Of a stretch of 46,868 nt of DNA, positions 8,569 through 17,024 are shown in pieces. A program made the position numbers and the translations under genes. The stretch is taken from contig JAZQGP010000008.1 of the NCBI GenBank assembly GCA_045540015.1, positions 1 through 46,868 of the forward strand, given 5' to 3'. The number at the start of each line of letters is the position of its first letter. The stretch's first letter is position 1. The stretch is from UMGS1387 sp045540015 (GTDB taxonomy: Bacteria > Bacillota > Clostridia > Oscillospirales > CAG-382). The notes under the pieces are model-generated. The model did not search any database, was not told the origin of the DNA, and saw nothing but the letters and a program-made list of their open reading frames with translations.

Positions 8569-8993
8569 AGTCCGAGTTCCTCCGTGCGTTTGTCGATTGC
8601 AGCCTGCATTGCTTCCGCTGCTTCCGGCAATGCCGCTTGCTGAACACTGTCTATATACGGACGCGGCGGTTGCTTCGACGTGCCGTATTCAATAAACGCA
8701 GCGATAGCCGTCGCATCCATGCGTTTGTCTTGCTTTTTCCTTTTGCGAATATGATCGCCGACAGGACGCACAGCAGCAAAGTACGTTCCCTCTCGTGTCT
8801 TTATGACAGAGCCTTTAATCAGCTTCACGAGTTGACCCGTCTTGCTGTGAGTAGCAAGAGCGGTTTTAAGATGCTTTTTCAAAGGCGAAACTGCCGCACG
8901 AGCAGCATTTTTGTAAAGCTTATCGTCATCGCCAAGAGCATTGAGCTTGTCCATATACTCTTTTGGCGGTCGAAATTCAAACACTGCCATCAT
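8565..8993 (-). CDS. HK97 gp10-family neck protein
   Basis: This 142-residue protein has a basic N-terminal half and the family signature FIEYGTSKQPPRPYID near residue 105. It belongs to the HK97 gp10-like head-tail joining proteins. It starts as ATGATG overlapping the preceding stop, so either Met could be used. The helical C-terminus ends EELGL. Confidence 0.85.
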   Translation of the reverse strand: MMAVFEFRPPKEYMDKLNALGDDDKLYKNAARAAVSPLKKHLKTALATHSKTGQLVKLIKGSVIKTREGTYFAAVRPVGDHIRKRKKQDKRMDATAIAAFIEYGTSKQPPRPYIDSVQQAALPEAAEAMQAAIDKRTEELGL

Positions 8994-9295
8994 TTCACCG
9001 CCTTATCACTGCATATAAGTTCTATGTCCGATATGCTTGTTGCGTATGTGCGAACAACATAATACCGTTTGCCGTCATAGTCAACCGCATTTTGGGCAGT
9101 GTACTCGTCGCGATTGACAACAAAAGCAATTTCGGCAGAAACACCTGCGTGCATCGCGCTGTAAAACTCTGTTCTCGAAACGCTTTTTACCTCGGCGTAT
9201 ACTTCGTCCGACGTGCTTTCTGCATTTGATATCACATACCCGTCCTTATCCCTCTCGGGTACAAGTTTTACAAGAGTAATCAGTTCATTCTTCAT
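8990..9295 (-). CDS. Head closure / head-tail adaptor protein (SPP1 gp16-like)
   Basis: This 101-residue protein contains YAEVKSVSRTEFYSAMHAG, the hallmark phrase of phage head-tail adaptors, then a hydrophobic strand FVVNRDEY and a Tyr-rich YDGKRYYVVRTY. It overlaps the gp6-like gene by 11 bases. It seals the portal after DNA packaging. Confidence 0.85.
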   Translation of the reverse strand: MKNELITLVKLVPERDKDGYVISNAESTSDEVYAEVKSVSRTEFYSAMHAGVSAEIAFVVNRDEYTAQNAVDYDGKRYYVVRTYATSISDIELICSDKAVK

Positions 9296-9557
9296 CTAAT
9301 CGCCTCTTTGATGACAATGTCATTGTTTTGAGCAATTCGTCAAATGCTTCCTTATGCTCAAGTCCGCGTCCGTCAAAATTATTTGTGTATCGCAGATAAA
9401 ATCTCACTGCTTGTCTTACGAGTTTATCTGACGTATCGGGACGCACGCCCGCTGTTTCGATGATTTCAAGAGCGGTCTGTATATCTGCTTCAATGATTTC
9501 ATCTGTCTTGTTATGACTTCTTCTTAAATCCTGTTTAACTTCATTCAACAGTGACAT
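9285..9557 (-). CDS. Head-tail connector (gp6-like)
   Basis: This 90-residue, mostly helical protein contains VRQAVRFYLRYTNNFDGRGL, which is typical of gp6-like connectors that stack below the portal. GAGGAATATC precedes its ATG. It lies right after the capsid gene, the normal place for this connector. Confidence 0.8.
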   Translation of the reverse strand: MSLLNEVKQDLRRSHNKTDEIIEADIQTALEIIETAGVRPDTSDKLVRQAVRFYLRYTNNFDGRGLEHKEAFDELLKTMTLSSKRRLDEE

Positions 9558-9575
9558 GATATTCCTCGTTCCGAT

Positions 9576-9594
9576 GGGGCGGACAAGCCGCCCC
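9576..9594. repeat. GC-rich palindrome between capsid and connector genes
   Basis: A perfect 7-bp stem, GGGGCGG with CCGCCCC, has a 5-base loop. It occupies most of the 52-base gap after the connector gene start. The composition resembles single-unit intergenic repeats like the pair at 224-281. A weak regulatory role in late transcript processing is possible. Confidence 0.6.
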
Positions 9595-9609
9595 TGTTAT
9601 GTTTTAGAA

Positions 9610-11418
9610 TTATGCGTTTTTCTTCTTGACTACAGAGAAGCCCTTGTAAGCGTTTACGTTACCGCCGGCAGTCAAATCGCCCATGATAGTGTTAAGACCC
9701 TTGGTAAACTGGTGTTCCTCGGAAACTCTGATTTCGTAGTCACCGTACAGACCGAGAGTGTATGCATCGGGTGAACCGTAGAACATTGTAGGAACACCTT
9801 CTGCCGTTGCTGCAACCTTGCTGTAAACATTTGCCTTTGAGCAAATTGTATAAGGCACGCTCAGACCGCCATCTTTGATAATACCTACATTCGGATTTGT
9901 TCCTTCAGGAATAATCTCATATATGGCTTTGAGTTCATTCTTGCCTCTTACAGCACCGAATGCTGCGAGGTCAAACTTAGAGAGATACAGTCTGCAAGGA
10001 CCGCCCACTTCTTCGTCTCCACCGTGACCGAACACTATGTCGCGAAGTGTTGTCGGGCCGATGTCCGCCGTAAGAACAATTTCTCCGCACATAGAGTTGC
10101 CTTCTTTGTCAACTGCATTGTAAATACCGTACATATTGCCATCGGTGCTTCCGTGTACGATAAGATATGCAAGTTTCTTGCGAAGTCCCTTGAGTGCAAG
10201 TTCCTTAACCTTTTCTTCGTATCTTACAGGGCTTACCTTTGCATACTTGCGGGAAATGCTTGTAACAACGGAAATGTCGGTGTTCTTGACATTGGCAATT
10301 CCGATGTCAGCGTCCTTTTCCTCTGTTGCCATGCCCTCTGTCTTTTCATCAGCCTCAAGAACATCTCTTGCAAAAGGAAGCTCTATTCCGTTTGTCCCGG
10401 TAAGGTCTTCCACAAATACCTGGTCAACAATAGAGGACACGGTGCGAGGTTCGTCTTTTATTACATCAGACGCTTTTGTAGGAGATGCAATCTTTCCTGA
10501 AGAAACAAGAAGTGAACGGAGTTCGTGATTTGTGAGCTTTGTTCTCTTTTCCTTCATGAAAGACTGTGATGCGGTTCTCTTCTGAGTGCCGCCTACGGCC
10601 GCGTTTCTCTGAACGCCTTTGCGAGTGAGAACGTTTCTCATCTGTTCGCCTTCACTGTCGCCGGAACCAGCTGCACCTTCACCTTCAAGCTGTGCCTTCT
10701 GCTCTTCGAGAGTTGTTTTTTCCTCTTCGAGTGCTTCAAGCTCGTCGTTAATCTGCTCTTCGGACACTTCGTTGCCGTCAACATCTGTAAATACTGGGTT
10801 TTCTGCAGCAAGCATTTCCTCAATTGCAGTTTCTCTTGCTTCAATTTCTTCAAGTCTTGCGTTAATCTGTTCAAGTGTCATTTTTTTGTTACTCCTTTGC
10901 AACTTTCTTTTTATTTTTTCAGCACGCACATTACTTTTTTTGCGTGCATGAACTTCGGTTTCGTCATACGCAGGCCAGTCAACCGCTGACACATCGTAAA
11001 CGTCTGTTATTTCGCTTATGCGTCTTGTGTTTTCGGCGTCAAAATAGTCGCATTCCTCTGACATGTCAAAGCAGAACGACATTTTTGTTATGTATCCGCC
11101 CTTTATTTCTTCCCACAGGCGGCGACCTTCTTCAGTTCCGCCGAGATAAGCCCAAAACTTCAAGCCGTGTTCATCAACGGTGAGTTTCAGAGTCTCATTG
11201 CCTGTAACTGCAACAGGTTTCCCGCCGTGATTGTAGTACATTATCACGTTTGAGAGATTTGTGTTGTCAAAAGCTCCGGGAAGAATTATCTCGTAATACT
11301 TTTTGCCGTCTTTTACGCAAATCAGGACAAGCTGATTAAAAACGGCAGCATACCCTTCGACAACATATTCGGTTCCTTCAGCCGCCGCAAGACCGAAGGA
11401 GCGATACTGTTTATTCAT
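9610..11418 (-). CDS. Prohead protease - major capsid protein fusion (HK97 type)
   Basis: One 602-residue frame joins three parts. Residues 1-160 are a U35-type prohead protease: His64 in YYNHGGKP, Ser114 in TKMSFCFD, and Glu/Asp near 135-139. Residues about 180-250 are a Glu-rich coiled coil that would act as the scaffold delta domain. Residues about 290-602 are an HK97-fold capsid protein with DIGIANVKNTDISVV and a C-terminal region near GLYGDYEIRVS. The start has AAAAGGAGAAC before it and overlaps the portal gene. A strong internal ribosome site lies before Met180 (ATG at 10881), so a protease-free scaffold-capsid of 423 residues may be the main product. Confidence 0.9.
   Translation of the reverse strand: MNKQYRSFGLAAAEGTEYVVEGYAAVFNQLVLICVKDGKKYYEIILPGAFDNTNLSNVIMYYNHGGKPVAVTGNETLKLTVDEHGLKFWAYLGGTEEGRRLWEEIKGGYITKMSFCFDMSEECDYFDAENTRRISEITDVYDVSAVDWPAYDETEVHARKKSNVRAEKIKRKLQRSNKKMTLEQINARLEEIEARETAIEEMLAAENPVFTDVDGNEVSEEQINDELEALEEEKTTLEEQKAQLEGEGAAGSGDSEGEQMRNVLTRKGVQRNAAVGGTQKRTASQSFMKEKRTKLTNHELRSLLVSSGKIASPTKASDVIKDEPRTVSSIVDQVFVEDLTGTNGIELPFARDVLEADEKTEGMATEEKDADIGIANVKNTDISVVTSISRKYAKVSPVRYEEKVKELALKGLRKKLAYLIVHGSTDGNMYGIYNAVDKEGNSMCGEIVLTADIGPTTLRDIVFGHGGDEEVGGPCRLYLSKFDLAAFGAVRGKNELKAIYEIIPEGTNPNVGIIKDGGLSVPYTICSKANVYSKVAATAEGVPTMFYGSPDAYTLGLYGDYEIRVSEEHQFTKGLNTIMGDLTAGGNVNAYKGFSVVKKKNA
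10879..10898 (-). promoter_or_regulatory. Internal ribosome binding site and start for stand-alone capsid
   Basis: On the minus strand AAAGGAG (10898-10892) lies 10 bases before an in-frame ATG at 10881. The peptide from there begins MTLEQINARLEEIEARE, a common beginning for scaffold-capsid precursors. This looks like a retained capsid start after loss of the stop codon between protease and capsid genes. Confidence 0.7.
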
Positions 11419-12610
11419 TTAAGTTCTCCTTTTCCTGAAATTGTATATTGTCATATTCGCCGAGTTGCGACATTTGTGCATATTCTTTTCTGATGTAGAA
11501 CTTTTCCCCACCGGGAACGGGAGGAAGTCCCCAAACAGAATTAATCATGTTCTGATTTGCAAGACCTCTGTCAAACATTTCACGGCTGTAATTCAGCTTA
11601 TCGGCGTTGCTCATAGTCTGAAGCCTTGAGCCTGTCCATGTGATACAGTTGCCATGTGCGATTTCTCTATGCGAATATGTCATGTTTGTCATAACCTGCG
11701 ACAACTGTACGGCAAACACCTCAACACAACCCTCATAAAACGCACTCCAATCGTCACCGACTGCTTTATTCTGAATGATGTTGTCATTCATGTTGTAGTA
11801 GTCAAAGACGTTCGTACGGATTATTTCGAGTTGCTTCGGGTTTACAACATTTGTCGGCGACTGCATCTGATGAATGTCGGTATATGTGTTCGGAAACAAA
11901 AGCACTGCACTCTTGTTGTCCTCTCCGAAGTTTTGTCTTGTAAAGTTCGCCGATTCTTTCTTGAGGTCTTTACCTGATATGAAGTTTTCGCTTCGGGCAT
12001 AGAACTGAAAGTTTGCGGCATTTTCAACACCGGTCATGATACCTTCGTTCTGAACGTTTATAAGTTTGAGCGTAGGCTCAAGAGCCGTGTTATCCTCTCC
12101 GACGATTTCGTTTTCGTACTGATGCCGTGTCATAACGCCGACATATTTCAATTCAATTGTCGCCTTTTCGCCGTTTGCGAATGTGTACTCAAGCCATGCT
12201 TCGCCGTACTCGTCGCTTAGTATTTTGACCTGCTTCGGAAGCGCAGGATAATAGCCGCATATCCACCCTGTACGTTCGTCGTAAACCGGCAGAATGTAAG
12301 CAGTGTTATCAACGTCAAGAATTGTGCTCAAGCGATACAAAAATTGCGATGTTGTTTGCCATTCGTTAGGCTTCCACGCAAGCGTGTTCTGTATCTCTTT
12401 GTAAGCGTTTCCCGTTACCGTAGGCACGAGCTTTGAAATGTGCATAGCCCTTGCATGGATACATGCACGCACAAGCTCCATTTCATACAAATCAGGATGT
12501 CTTCTCCAATAAGAGGGACTTCTGTTGTTGGGCAGTGAATAATACCGTGACAGCTTTTTGTTTGCGTATCGAATTATAAGTCTGTCTATAATTCCGGGTG
12601 TTTTCTGCAT
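11411..12610 (-). CDS. Portal protein (HK97 family)
   Basis: The best start is ATG at 12610 with TTTGGAG 7 bases upstream, giving 399 residues from MQKTPGIIDRLIIRYANKKL. An in-frame ATG further up, at 12670, lies inside the terminase gene and lacks support. Features include a wing region near YRLSTILDVDNTAYILPVYD and the late segment NMNDNIIQNKAVGDDWSAFY, where portals have the conserved P-loop-like turn. The C-terminal part contains GLPPVPGGEKFYIRKEYAQM. The protein forms the dodecameric DNA entry ring. Confidence 0.9.
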   Translation of the reverse strand: MQKTPGIIDRLIIRYANKKLSRYYSLPNNRSPSYWRRHPDLYEMELVRACIHARAMHISKLVPTVTGNAYKEIQNTLAWKPNEWQTTSQFLYRLSTILDVDNTAYILPVYDERTGWICGYYPALPKQVKILSDEYGEAWLEYTFANGEKATIELKYVGVMTRHQYENEIVGEDNTALEPTLKLINVQNEGIMTGVENAANFQFYARSENFISGKDLKKESANFTRQNFGEDNKSAVLLFPNTYTDIHQMQSPTNVVNPKQLEIIRTNVFDYYNMNDNIIQNKAVGDDWSAFYEGCVEVFAVQLSQVMTNMTYSHREIAHGNCITWTGSRLQTMSNADKLNYSREMFDRGLANQNMINSVWGLPPVPGGEKFYIRKEYAQMSQLGEYDNIQFQEKENLNE

Positions 12611-12614
12611 TTTC

Positions 12615-14276
12615 TCACTCCAAATTCTTAAGCCGTTCGCCGACTTGTGCAAAATATTTCTGACGTACACAAAGTGCGTCTATAATAGCGACAAAGCCGT
12701 CTATGTGGCAATCTTGGTTTATCTTGATAGGTCTGTATCTTCTTGTTCGTGTGTTGACTTCAACACCAACGTCGTAAAGATGTGCTCTGAGAAGGTCATT
12801 TTCTCCCATGCATATCACGCCGTCATCCAAAAGACCAAGAAACTCATCCATAACAGGCGTGAGGTTCTCGCCCTGTCTTACATCGTCCATGTGGAAGCTC
12901 TTTTTCTTCATGCTTTCAACGAGGTATTGAGAACTCCATCTGTCATAGCCCGTCCACAGCGGAAGTATTTCATACTCGGTAACGAGCTTTACAAACCACG
13001 CTTCAACGTCCGGGTAATGAACATAGTTTTCGCCGCTGAATGACAGCCAACCTTTTTGTTGCATGATTCTGTACGGAACTCCGTCCCTTGCCGTCGCTTC
13101 GTCTACCTTGTTCTCAGGCATGAAGAAGTGTACAAAAACATAAAGCTTGCCGTTTTTCTCAATGATAACGGCAACTGCCGTGAGGTCTCTTGTCTGCGAC
13201 AAGTCAACACCGCATACGCAATAACAACTCCTGAAGTCTTCAAGGTTAATAACGTCTCCGAAGCAGCCTTCAATTTGTTTTGAGGAAAGCCACGCTCTTT
13301 GTGAAGATTGCTTGATGTTACAGACCTTAACGAGAAATTCAATCTTCATAGCCTCGCTGTTCTTTGCAACGAGTATTTCATCACGAAGGCTCTGTTCACT
13401 CACAGACACGTTCATGTTAGGATTGGATTTCTTGAGTTCTTCTATGTCGTCCCATTTATTTTCATCGTCGATGATATACAGGAACGGACAGAGACGGTTC
13501 TCTTTTTCCGGTGCAGTTCCAAGCAAGAACTGCGTAGAACGTCTCATAAGGTCGTCATATATGCCGTTGTTTTCATAGCCGGCGGTCGTGATGCTGAGAA
13601 GTAAAGGCTGACTTCTTGCCCCTCTCGCAGATTTCATAACGCCGTACTGCTTTATACCGGCATCGCCTTGCCAGGATGCAATTTCGTCACACACCGTAAG
13701 GTGCGGATTGTAACCGTCCGACTTCTTAGCTGAGAACGCAATAGGCTTTATCGTGCTATTGGTAACAGAAATATACACATCGCTTCTGCGTTTCTTCGCA
13801 TAACACGACAATTCGTCTTCGCTAAGTATCATCTGCAGGGCGTTGTCAAATACGATTCCTGCCTGGTCGAGTTTAGGAGCAAGGCAGTAAATGTCTGCAC
13901 CATATTCGCCGTCTGCGTATGCCATATATGCCGCAATAGCAGACGCGAGAATAGACTTTCCGTTCTTTCTGCCTATGACAAGAAGCACTTCTCGAAAGTG
14001 TCGGTTGCCGTCAGCATCCACAACACCGAACACGACAGAAATAAAACCTTTCTGCCACGGTTCGAGCTTGATTAAATCATGACGTGTTTTCTGATGTCGG
14101 CAGAAGTTCTCGATGAAGGCAATAGCCTTGTCAGCTTTCTTTGCATCGTAGAAAAATTCGCCCTCTCTAAGTCCGCGAAGAACGTATTCATACAGTAACA
14201 GAATGTATCTTCCGACAATGTATTCGCCGTTTATGATTCCGTCATAGTAGAATGCTATAGGATTACTTATGGGCAT
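12615..14276 (-). CDS. Terminase large subunit
   Basis: This 553-residue packaging motor has a Walker A at residues about 102-108 (GRKNGKS), a Walker B at HLTVCDEIASW near 195, a coupling motif near LLSITTAGYE, and RNase H-like nuclease acidic residues beginning CGVDLSQTRDLTAV near 330. The motif order and length match the HK97/phi-type family. GCGGAG precedes the ATG, and the gene overlaps the small subunit by 14 bases. Confidence 0.95.
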   Translation of the reverse strand: MPISNPIAFYYDGIINGEYIVGRYILLLYEYVLRGLREGEFFYDAKKADKAIAFIENFCRHQKTRHDLIKLEPWQKGFISVVFGVVDADGNRHFREVLLVIGRKNGKSILASAIAAYMAYADGEYGADIYCLAPKLDQAGIVFDNALQMILSEDELSCYAKKRRSDVYISVTNSTIKPIAFSAKKSDGYNPHLTVCDEIASWQGDAGIKQYGVMKSARGARSQPLLLSITTAGYENNGIYDDLMRRSTQFLLGTAPEKENRLCPFLYIIDDENKWDDIEELKKSNPNMNVSVSEQSLRDEILVAKNSEAMKIEFLVKVCNIKQSSQRAWLSSKQIEGCFGDVINLEDFRSCYCVCGVDLSQTRDLTAVAVIIEKNGKLYVFVHFFMPENKVDEATARDGVPYRIMQQKGWLSFSGENYVHYPDVEAWFVKLVTEYEILPLWTGYDRWSSQYLVESMKKKSFHMDDVRQGENLTPVMDEFLGLLDDGVICMGENDLLRAHLYDVGVEVNTRTRRYRPIKINQDCHIDGFVAIIDALCVRQKYFAQVGERLKNLE

Positions 14277-14631
14277 TCAAAAACTCCGCAAGTTTTCCTC
14301 CGGCTTTATTTCTTTCGTCTGCCGGGATGTATTTCATAAGAGTGTCAATAATTTTGGTGTAATTCTTCTGCAGTGAAAGATACGATGACAGTGATACCGA
14401 CTGTTTGACCCCGCTTTGATTTGCTCCGTTTTGATATTCAACCTCATAGCCTTCTGTGTTGATAATTTCCTGCAATTCTTCCATGCAAATGGCAGTAAAA
14501 GCGGCAGAGTCAATCAATTTTTCAACGATTTTCTTTTGATTTTCGGGTAAGTTTTCAAAAACTTTTTTAAGTTTCGATTTTTCTTTTTTGATTTTTTTAT
14601 CTTTAGATTTATCGTCGTAAATCCCTCTCAC
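14263..14631 (-). CDS. Terminase small subunit (P27 family)
   Basis: This 122-residue protein starts with GTG, is Lys-rich in its first 30 residues, and contains LPENQKKIVEKLIDSAAFTA and SLSSYLSLQKNYTKIIDTLM, the P27-type pattern. It binds DNA near the packaging site and starts packaging. It lies immediately upstream of the large subunit. Confidence 0.85.
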   Translation of the reverse strand: MRGIYDDKSKDKKIKKEKSKLKKVFENLPENQKKIVEKLIDSAAFTAICMEELQEIINTEGYEVEYQNGANQSGVKQSVSLSSYLSLQKNYTKIIDTLMKYIPADERNKAGGKLAEFLNAHK

Positions 14632-14641
14632 CTCTTTCTAC

Positions 14642-14692
14642 ACCCCCGCATGTGCGACCTGCAGAGTTTTTCCAACCTGGGAGTGCGGGTCG
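14642..14692. other. Candidate cos packaging site region
   Basis: The 75-base gap between the HNH gene and the small terminase gene contains GCATGTGCGACCTGCAG and a pair CCCGCA (14645-14650) and TGCGGG (14684-14689) that can pair. In HNH-terminase phages of Gram-positive bacteria the cohesive end site usually lies in exactly this gap. The position supports the call; the exact nick site cannot be read from sequence alone. Confidence 0.4.
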
Positions 14693-14706
14693 ATTTGCAT
14701 TCACAG

Positions 14707-15027
14707 TCATTCGCCGGATGGGGGGACTATCATCCTTCCGTCAGCTTCAAACCTGTAACGTTTTTTTGTTTTTGCCGGGTCTTTGATTCGGTTGTGACAT
14801 GTGTCGCACGCAAATGCGAGATTGTCGAAGTTGAGAGCAATGTCGGGATTGCCGATATTATCAGGCGTGAGCCATATAATGTGATGCACAATCCTTCCGA
14901 GTTCCTTCTGACAGAACTGACACATTCCACCATCAACAGAAATCCTCCATTGCACAAATGCTTTGCGGCATCGCTTCCACGCACCGCCTTTGTAGAATTT
15001 CTCTGCGTACTTCTGTATCGCTCCCAC
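14707..15027 (-). CDS. HNH endonuclease (packaging-associated)
   Basis: This 106-residue HNH nuclease has two zinc pairs, CQFCQ and CDTC, around the core VHHIIWLTPDN and ALNFDNLAFACDTCHNR. Such genes next to terminase help cos cleavage in HK97-like phages. Its start is GTG at 15027 with AGCAGG upstream. It is the first late gene after the terminator at 15054-15081. Confidence 0.9.
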   Translation of the reverse strand: MGAIQKYAEKFYKGGAWKRCRKAFVQWRISVDGGMCQFCQKELGRIVHHIIWLTPDNIGNPDIALNFDNLAFACDTCHNRIKDPAKTKKRYRFEADGRMIVPPSGE

Positions 15028-15053
15028 CCCTGCTAATTATTGATACACGCCCC

Positions 15054-15081
15054 AAAACAAAAAGCTGTGGTTTCCCACAGC
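15054..15081 (-). terminator. Intrinsic terminator between early and late operons
   Basis: On the minus strand GCTGTGG, loop GAAA, CCACAGC is followed by TTTTTGTTTT. This is a clear rho-independent terminator after the putative regulator gene at 15127 and before the HNH gene. It separates early from late transcription and could be the target of antitermination. Confidence 0.85.
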
Positions 15082-15126
15082 CTTGTTATCCTGATACTAT
15101 CCTATCACATTTACATACCCTACTAC

Positions 15127-15573
15127 TCACTTCTTTGATGCAGGTATCCTAAGTCCCCTGTTAACTGCACACAACAAACGCGCCTCACGAAGCCAATGAT
15201 ACACTTGCTTCTCGGATACAGGTAAGTCAATAGCAAATCTACGTACGCGTGCAGATATATCACCGCGATGTAACGGTGTTGCAGGAGATGCAAAGTATAC
15301 AGCAGCAACAGCGAGAGATATGTATTCTTTGTTCGCCTGTTCAAGCTGCAACATTGTTTTCTCAACAGCGCACACATCGTCAATTACAGCTGACATTTTC
15401 TTTGCAGTATCATAACCGTCAAGCAAAGCTCTGAGTGCATTTGTTTCATAGCTTCTTGAAACAGTGCCAGCATCCGTTATCAAACGTCTGAGATTTTCTG
15501 CAGACGGCTTCCCAAGTGCAGCATACTGTCTGAACATTTCCGTTGTGTAGTCTCGTATAAAATCTTTTTTCAC
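15127..15573 (-). CDS. Possible late transcription regulator (hypothetical)
   Basis: This 148-residue protein starts with GTG after GGAGGG. The middle is helical. The C-terminal end, LPVSEKQVYHWLREARLLCA, resembles a helix-turn-helix. The position at the end of the early operon, just before a terminator and the packaging genes, is where ArpU- or RinA-like late regulators sit in Firmicute phages. I do not recognise a specific family, so the function is inferred from place and the HTH-like end. Confidence 0.5.
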   Translation of the reverse strand: MKKDFIRDYTTEMFRQYAALGKPSAENLRRLITDAGTVSRSYETNALRALLDGYDTAKKMSAVIDDVCAVEKTMLQLEQANKEYISLAVAAVYFASPATPLHRGDISARVRRFAIDLPVSEKQVYHWLREARLLCAVNRGLRIPASKK

Positions 15574-16029
15574 CTATAGTCCCTCCACTTGTAAATACCT
15601 GCAAATAAAATTCTTCGCATCGTCAAACCCACGGCACACCTTTGCGGCATACCCTTGCTCACGGAGTGCCATTATCCAGTCCTTCTGTTCCTTACTCGTT
15701 ACTCCGTCTTTGGTCTTCATTTCGATGTAAAGGCCGTGATACCCTCGTGACGGCACAGGTAAACAGAGGTCAGGCACACCACTCCTTACCCCTTGCTTCT
15801 TTAAATTCGCAGCTTCTAATTTGTTTCTGCTCCCACCGTTCGGAATGTGGTATATAAGTCGCAATTCCGGAATCCTTGCCGACATCATATCGCACCACTC
15901 TATAAGCAGGCTCTGTTCGTCACGCTCAAGGCTTCCCACTTTGTCAAGAGCTGTCTTCAGACACTCCGCACAGTCAAAACTGCACTTCTTTGCAGATACG
16001 TCCACGTCATAAGTCTTGCAGTACAATGT
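15574..16029 (-). CDS. VRR-NUC domain nuclease
   Basis: This 151-residue protein uses TTG at 16029 with AAGGGAG 7 bases upstream, right after the rep stop. An ATG at 16068 would overlap rep by 38 bases. An N-terminal Cys cluster (CSFDCAEC) precedes the VRR-NUC core: HIPNGGSRN, then GVRSGVPDLCLPVP with the catalytic Asp, then LYIEMKTKDG with the Glu-x-Lys pair, then a Gln-x-x-Trp helix. This nuclease fold is common in phage replication modules, where it may resolve or process replication intermediates. Confidence 0.85.
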   Translation of the reverse strand, partial: TLYCKTYDVDVSAKKCSFDCAECLKTALDKVGSLERDEQSLLIEWCDMMSARIPELRLIYHIPNGGSRNKLEAANLKKQGVRSGVPDLCLPVPSRGYHGLYIEMKTKDGVTSKEQKDWIMALREQGYAAKVCRGFDDAKNFICRYLQVEGL

Positions 16030-16030
16030 A

Positions 16031-16792
16031 TCACTCCCTTCTGAACACTTTGACTTTCTCGGTATCATAAAATGACGCCCTTATAAACCCGCCTCCGAAT
16101 AGCTTGTTTTCAACGGCTTCGTAATCGGTAAGACCGCATCCTTCGTAGTTCTGCAGGAATATATAAAAATCTCCACTCTGAATGATGTCCTTTATATCCT
16201 TCTGCGAATACTTGTAGTCGTCTGTTAAAACACGCGGTTGCGAGAGATTTCTTGATGCACTCCAACGCTTGAAGAGTAGCTTCTGCTTTGTCATGTAAGT
16301 GGAAAGTCCCACAACACCGTTCTCGTTAAACTGTAATCGCTTGACGTTCGCATAACCGTACTGCCAAAGTTCCTCAATCGCATCTCTTGAAAGACCACCC
16401 GAAACGATAAGGTGATGATGTATACGTCCCGAACGCTCTCCAATTTCGCAAACCCATATGTACTTGAAATCAATTCCGAGCTTTTCAAAACGGCGCTTTA
16501 ACTTGCGGATGAAACTCTGTGCATCTTTTCTTGCCTGGTCTGCATCCTTCGGTTCGTTGCCGTCGGCGTATGTAAGATGTACCGCATTGTCACGATTTGT
16601 GAAATTGCAGTGAATGAGCCGCGTGAGCTTTCTCTTTGAGTTCTCGGCGTTTATCTTTTCTTGAGCTTCACTTGTGGGCTTTGCTCTGCTGCGGCGAACT
16701 TTCGACTTTGCAAACACCGGGTATATCATAACGTCCATATAGTCTCCGCTTATGTATTTCTTCTCACGGTAATAACATCTCATATCCACCAT
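16031..16792 (-). CDS. Rolling-circle replication initiator (HUH endonuclease)
   Basis: From ATG at 16792 the protein has 253 residues and begins MVDMRCYYREKKYISGDYMD. The three rolling-circle motifs are visible: motif 1 at NAVHLTYADG (about residue 70), motif 2 at GRIHHHLIV (residues about 122-130) carrying the two metal-binding His, and motif 3 at LSTYMTKQ with the likely nicking Tyr166. An upstream TTG at 16846 keeps the frame open, but it reads through a hairpin and is unlikely. This Rep type is best known from small single-stranded phages and plasmids. Here it sits where siphophages usually carry a helicase or primase. Confidence 0.85.
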   Translation of the reverse strand: MVDMRCYYREKKYISGDYMDVMIYPVFAKSKVRRSRAKPTSEAQEKINAENSKRKLTRLIHCNFTNRDNAVHLTYADGNEPKDADQARKDAQSFIRKLKRRFEKLGIDFKYIWVCEIGERSGRIHHHLIVSGGLSRDAIEELWQYGYANVKRLQFNENGVVGLSTYMTKQKLLFKRWSASRNLSQPRVLTDDYKYSQKDIKDIIQSGDFYIFLQNYEGCGLTDYEAVENKLFGGGFIRASFYDTEKVKVFRRE

Positions 16793-16794
16793 AC

Positions 16795-16844
16795 GCCAGG
16801 GGGAAAAGGAATTCTTTCCCTTTGTGACACCTTTTCCCCCTGGC
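16795..16844. repeat. Perfect 15-bp inverted repeat in front of rep
   Basis: Arms at 16795-16809 and 16830-16844 are perfect complements of the type GCCAGGGGGAAAAGG, separated by 20 bases. In the rep transcript this would be a strong hairpin ending 2-3 bases before the ATG, so it may gate translation. It could also be part of a nicking origin. Confidence 0.8.
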
Positions 16845-16897
16845 AACCCCCTTTTTCGTCACATATATTCAGAACACACAAGAAAAAGATTTTAATT

Positions 16898-16937
16898 CTT
16901 AATGCACATACAGAGAATACTGTAAATGTGCATTAAG
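16898..16937. repeat. Long hairpin upstream of rep (origin or operator candidate)
   Basis: Arms CTTAATGCACAT (16898-16909) and ATGTGCATTAAG (16926-16937) are perfect complements. ACAG and CTGT extend the stem after a 2-base bulge, leaving a 6-base loop. A long AT-flanked stem-loop next to a HUH Rep gene fits a double-strand origin for rolling-circle replication. A repressor site is the other option. Confidence 0.6.
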
Positions 16938-16942
16938 TTAAT

Positions 16943-17024
16943 ATAGCCATACAAGCCTTACACGGCTCAGGGCCGTTTTTTCTTCTGTTGGCTATGCCGC
17001 CTGCATTTTTGCAGACGGCTTGTA
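16943..17024. other. Multi-hairpin structured intergenic segment
   Basis: Several complementary segments are nested here: ACGGC with GCCGT followed by six T on the plus strand (16962-16981), GCCGCCTGCA with TGCAGACGGC (16996-17019, one mismatch), TACAAGCC with GGCTTGTA (16950-16957, 17017-17024) and ATAGCC with GGCTAT (16943-16948, 16990-16995). Some pairings exclude others, so alternative folds are possible. The first unit would be an intrinsic terminator for plus-strand transcripts. Confidence 0.6.

Noticed and set aside
12611..12670. Upstream start of the portal protein
   Set aside because: It lies within the terminase gene in another frame and has no ribosome site; ATG at 12610 has TTTGGAG well placed.
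16793..16846. TTG-started extension of the Rep protein
   Set aside because: It reads through a perfect 15-bp inverted repeat and gives a Gly/Lys-rich peptide that does not look like the family start.
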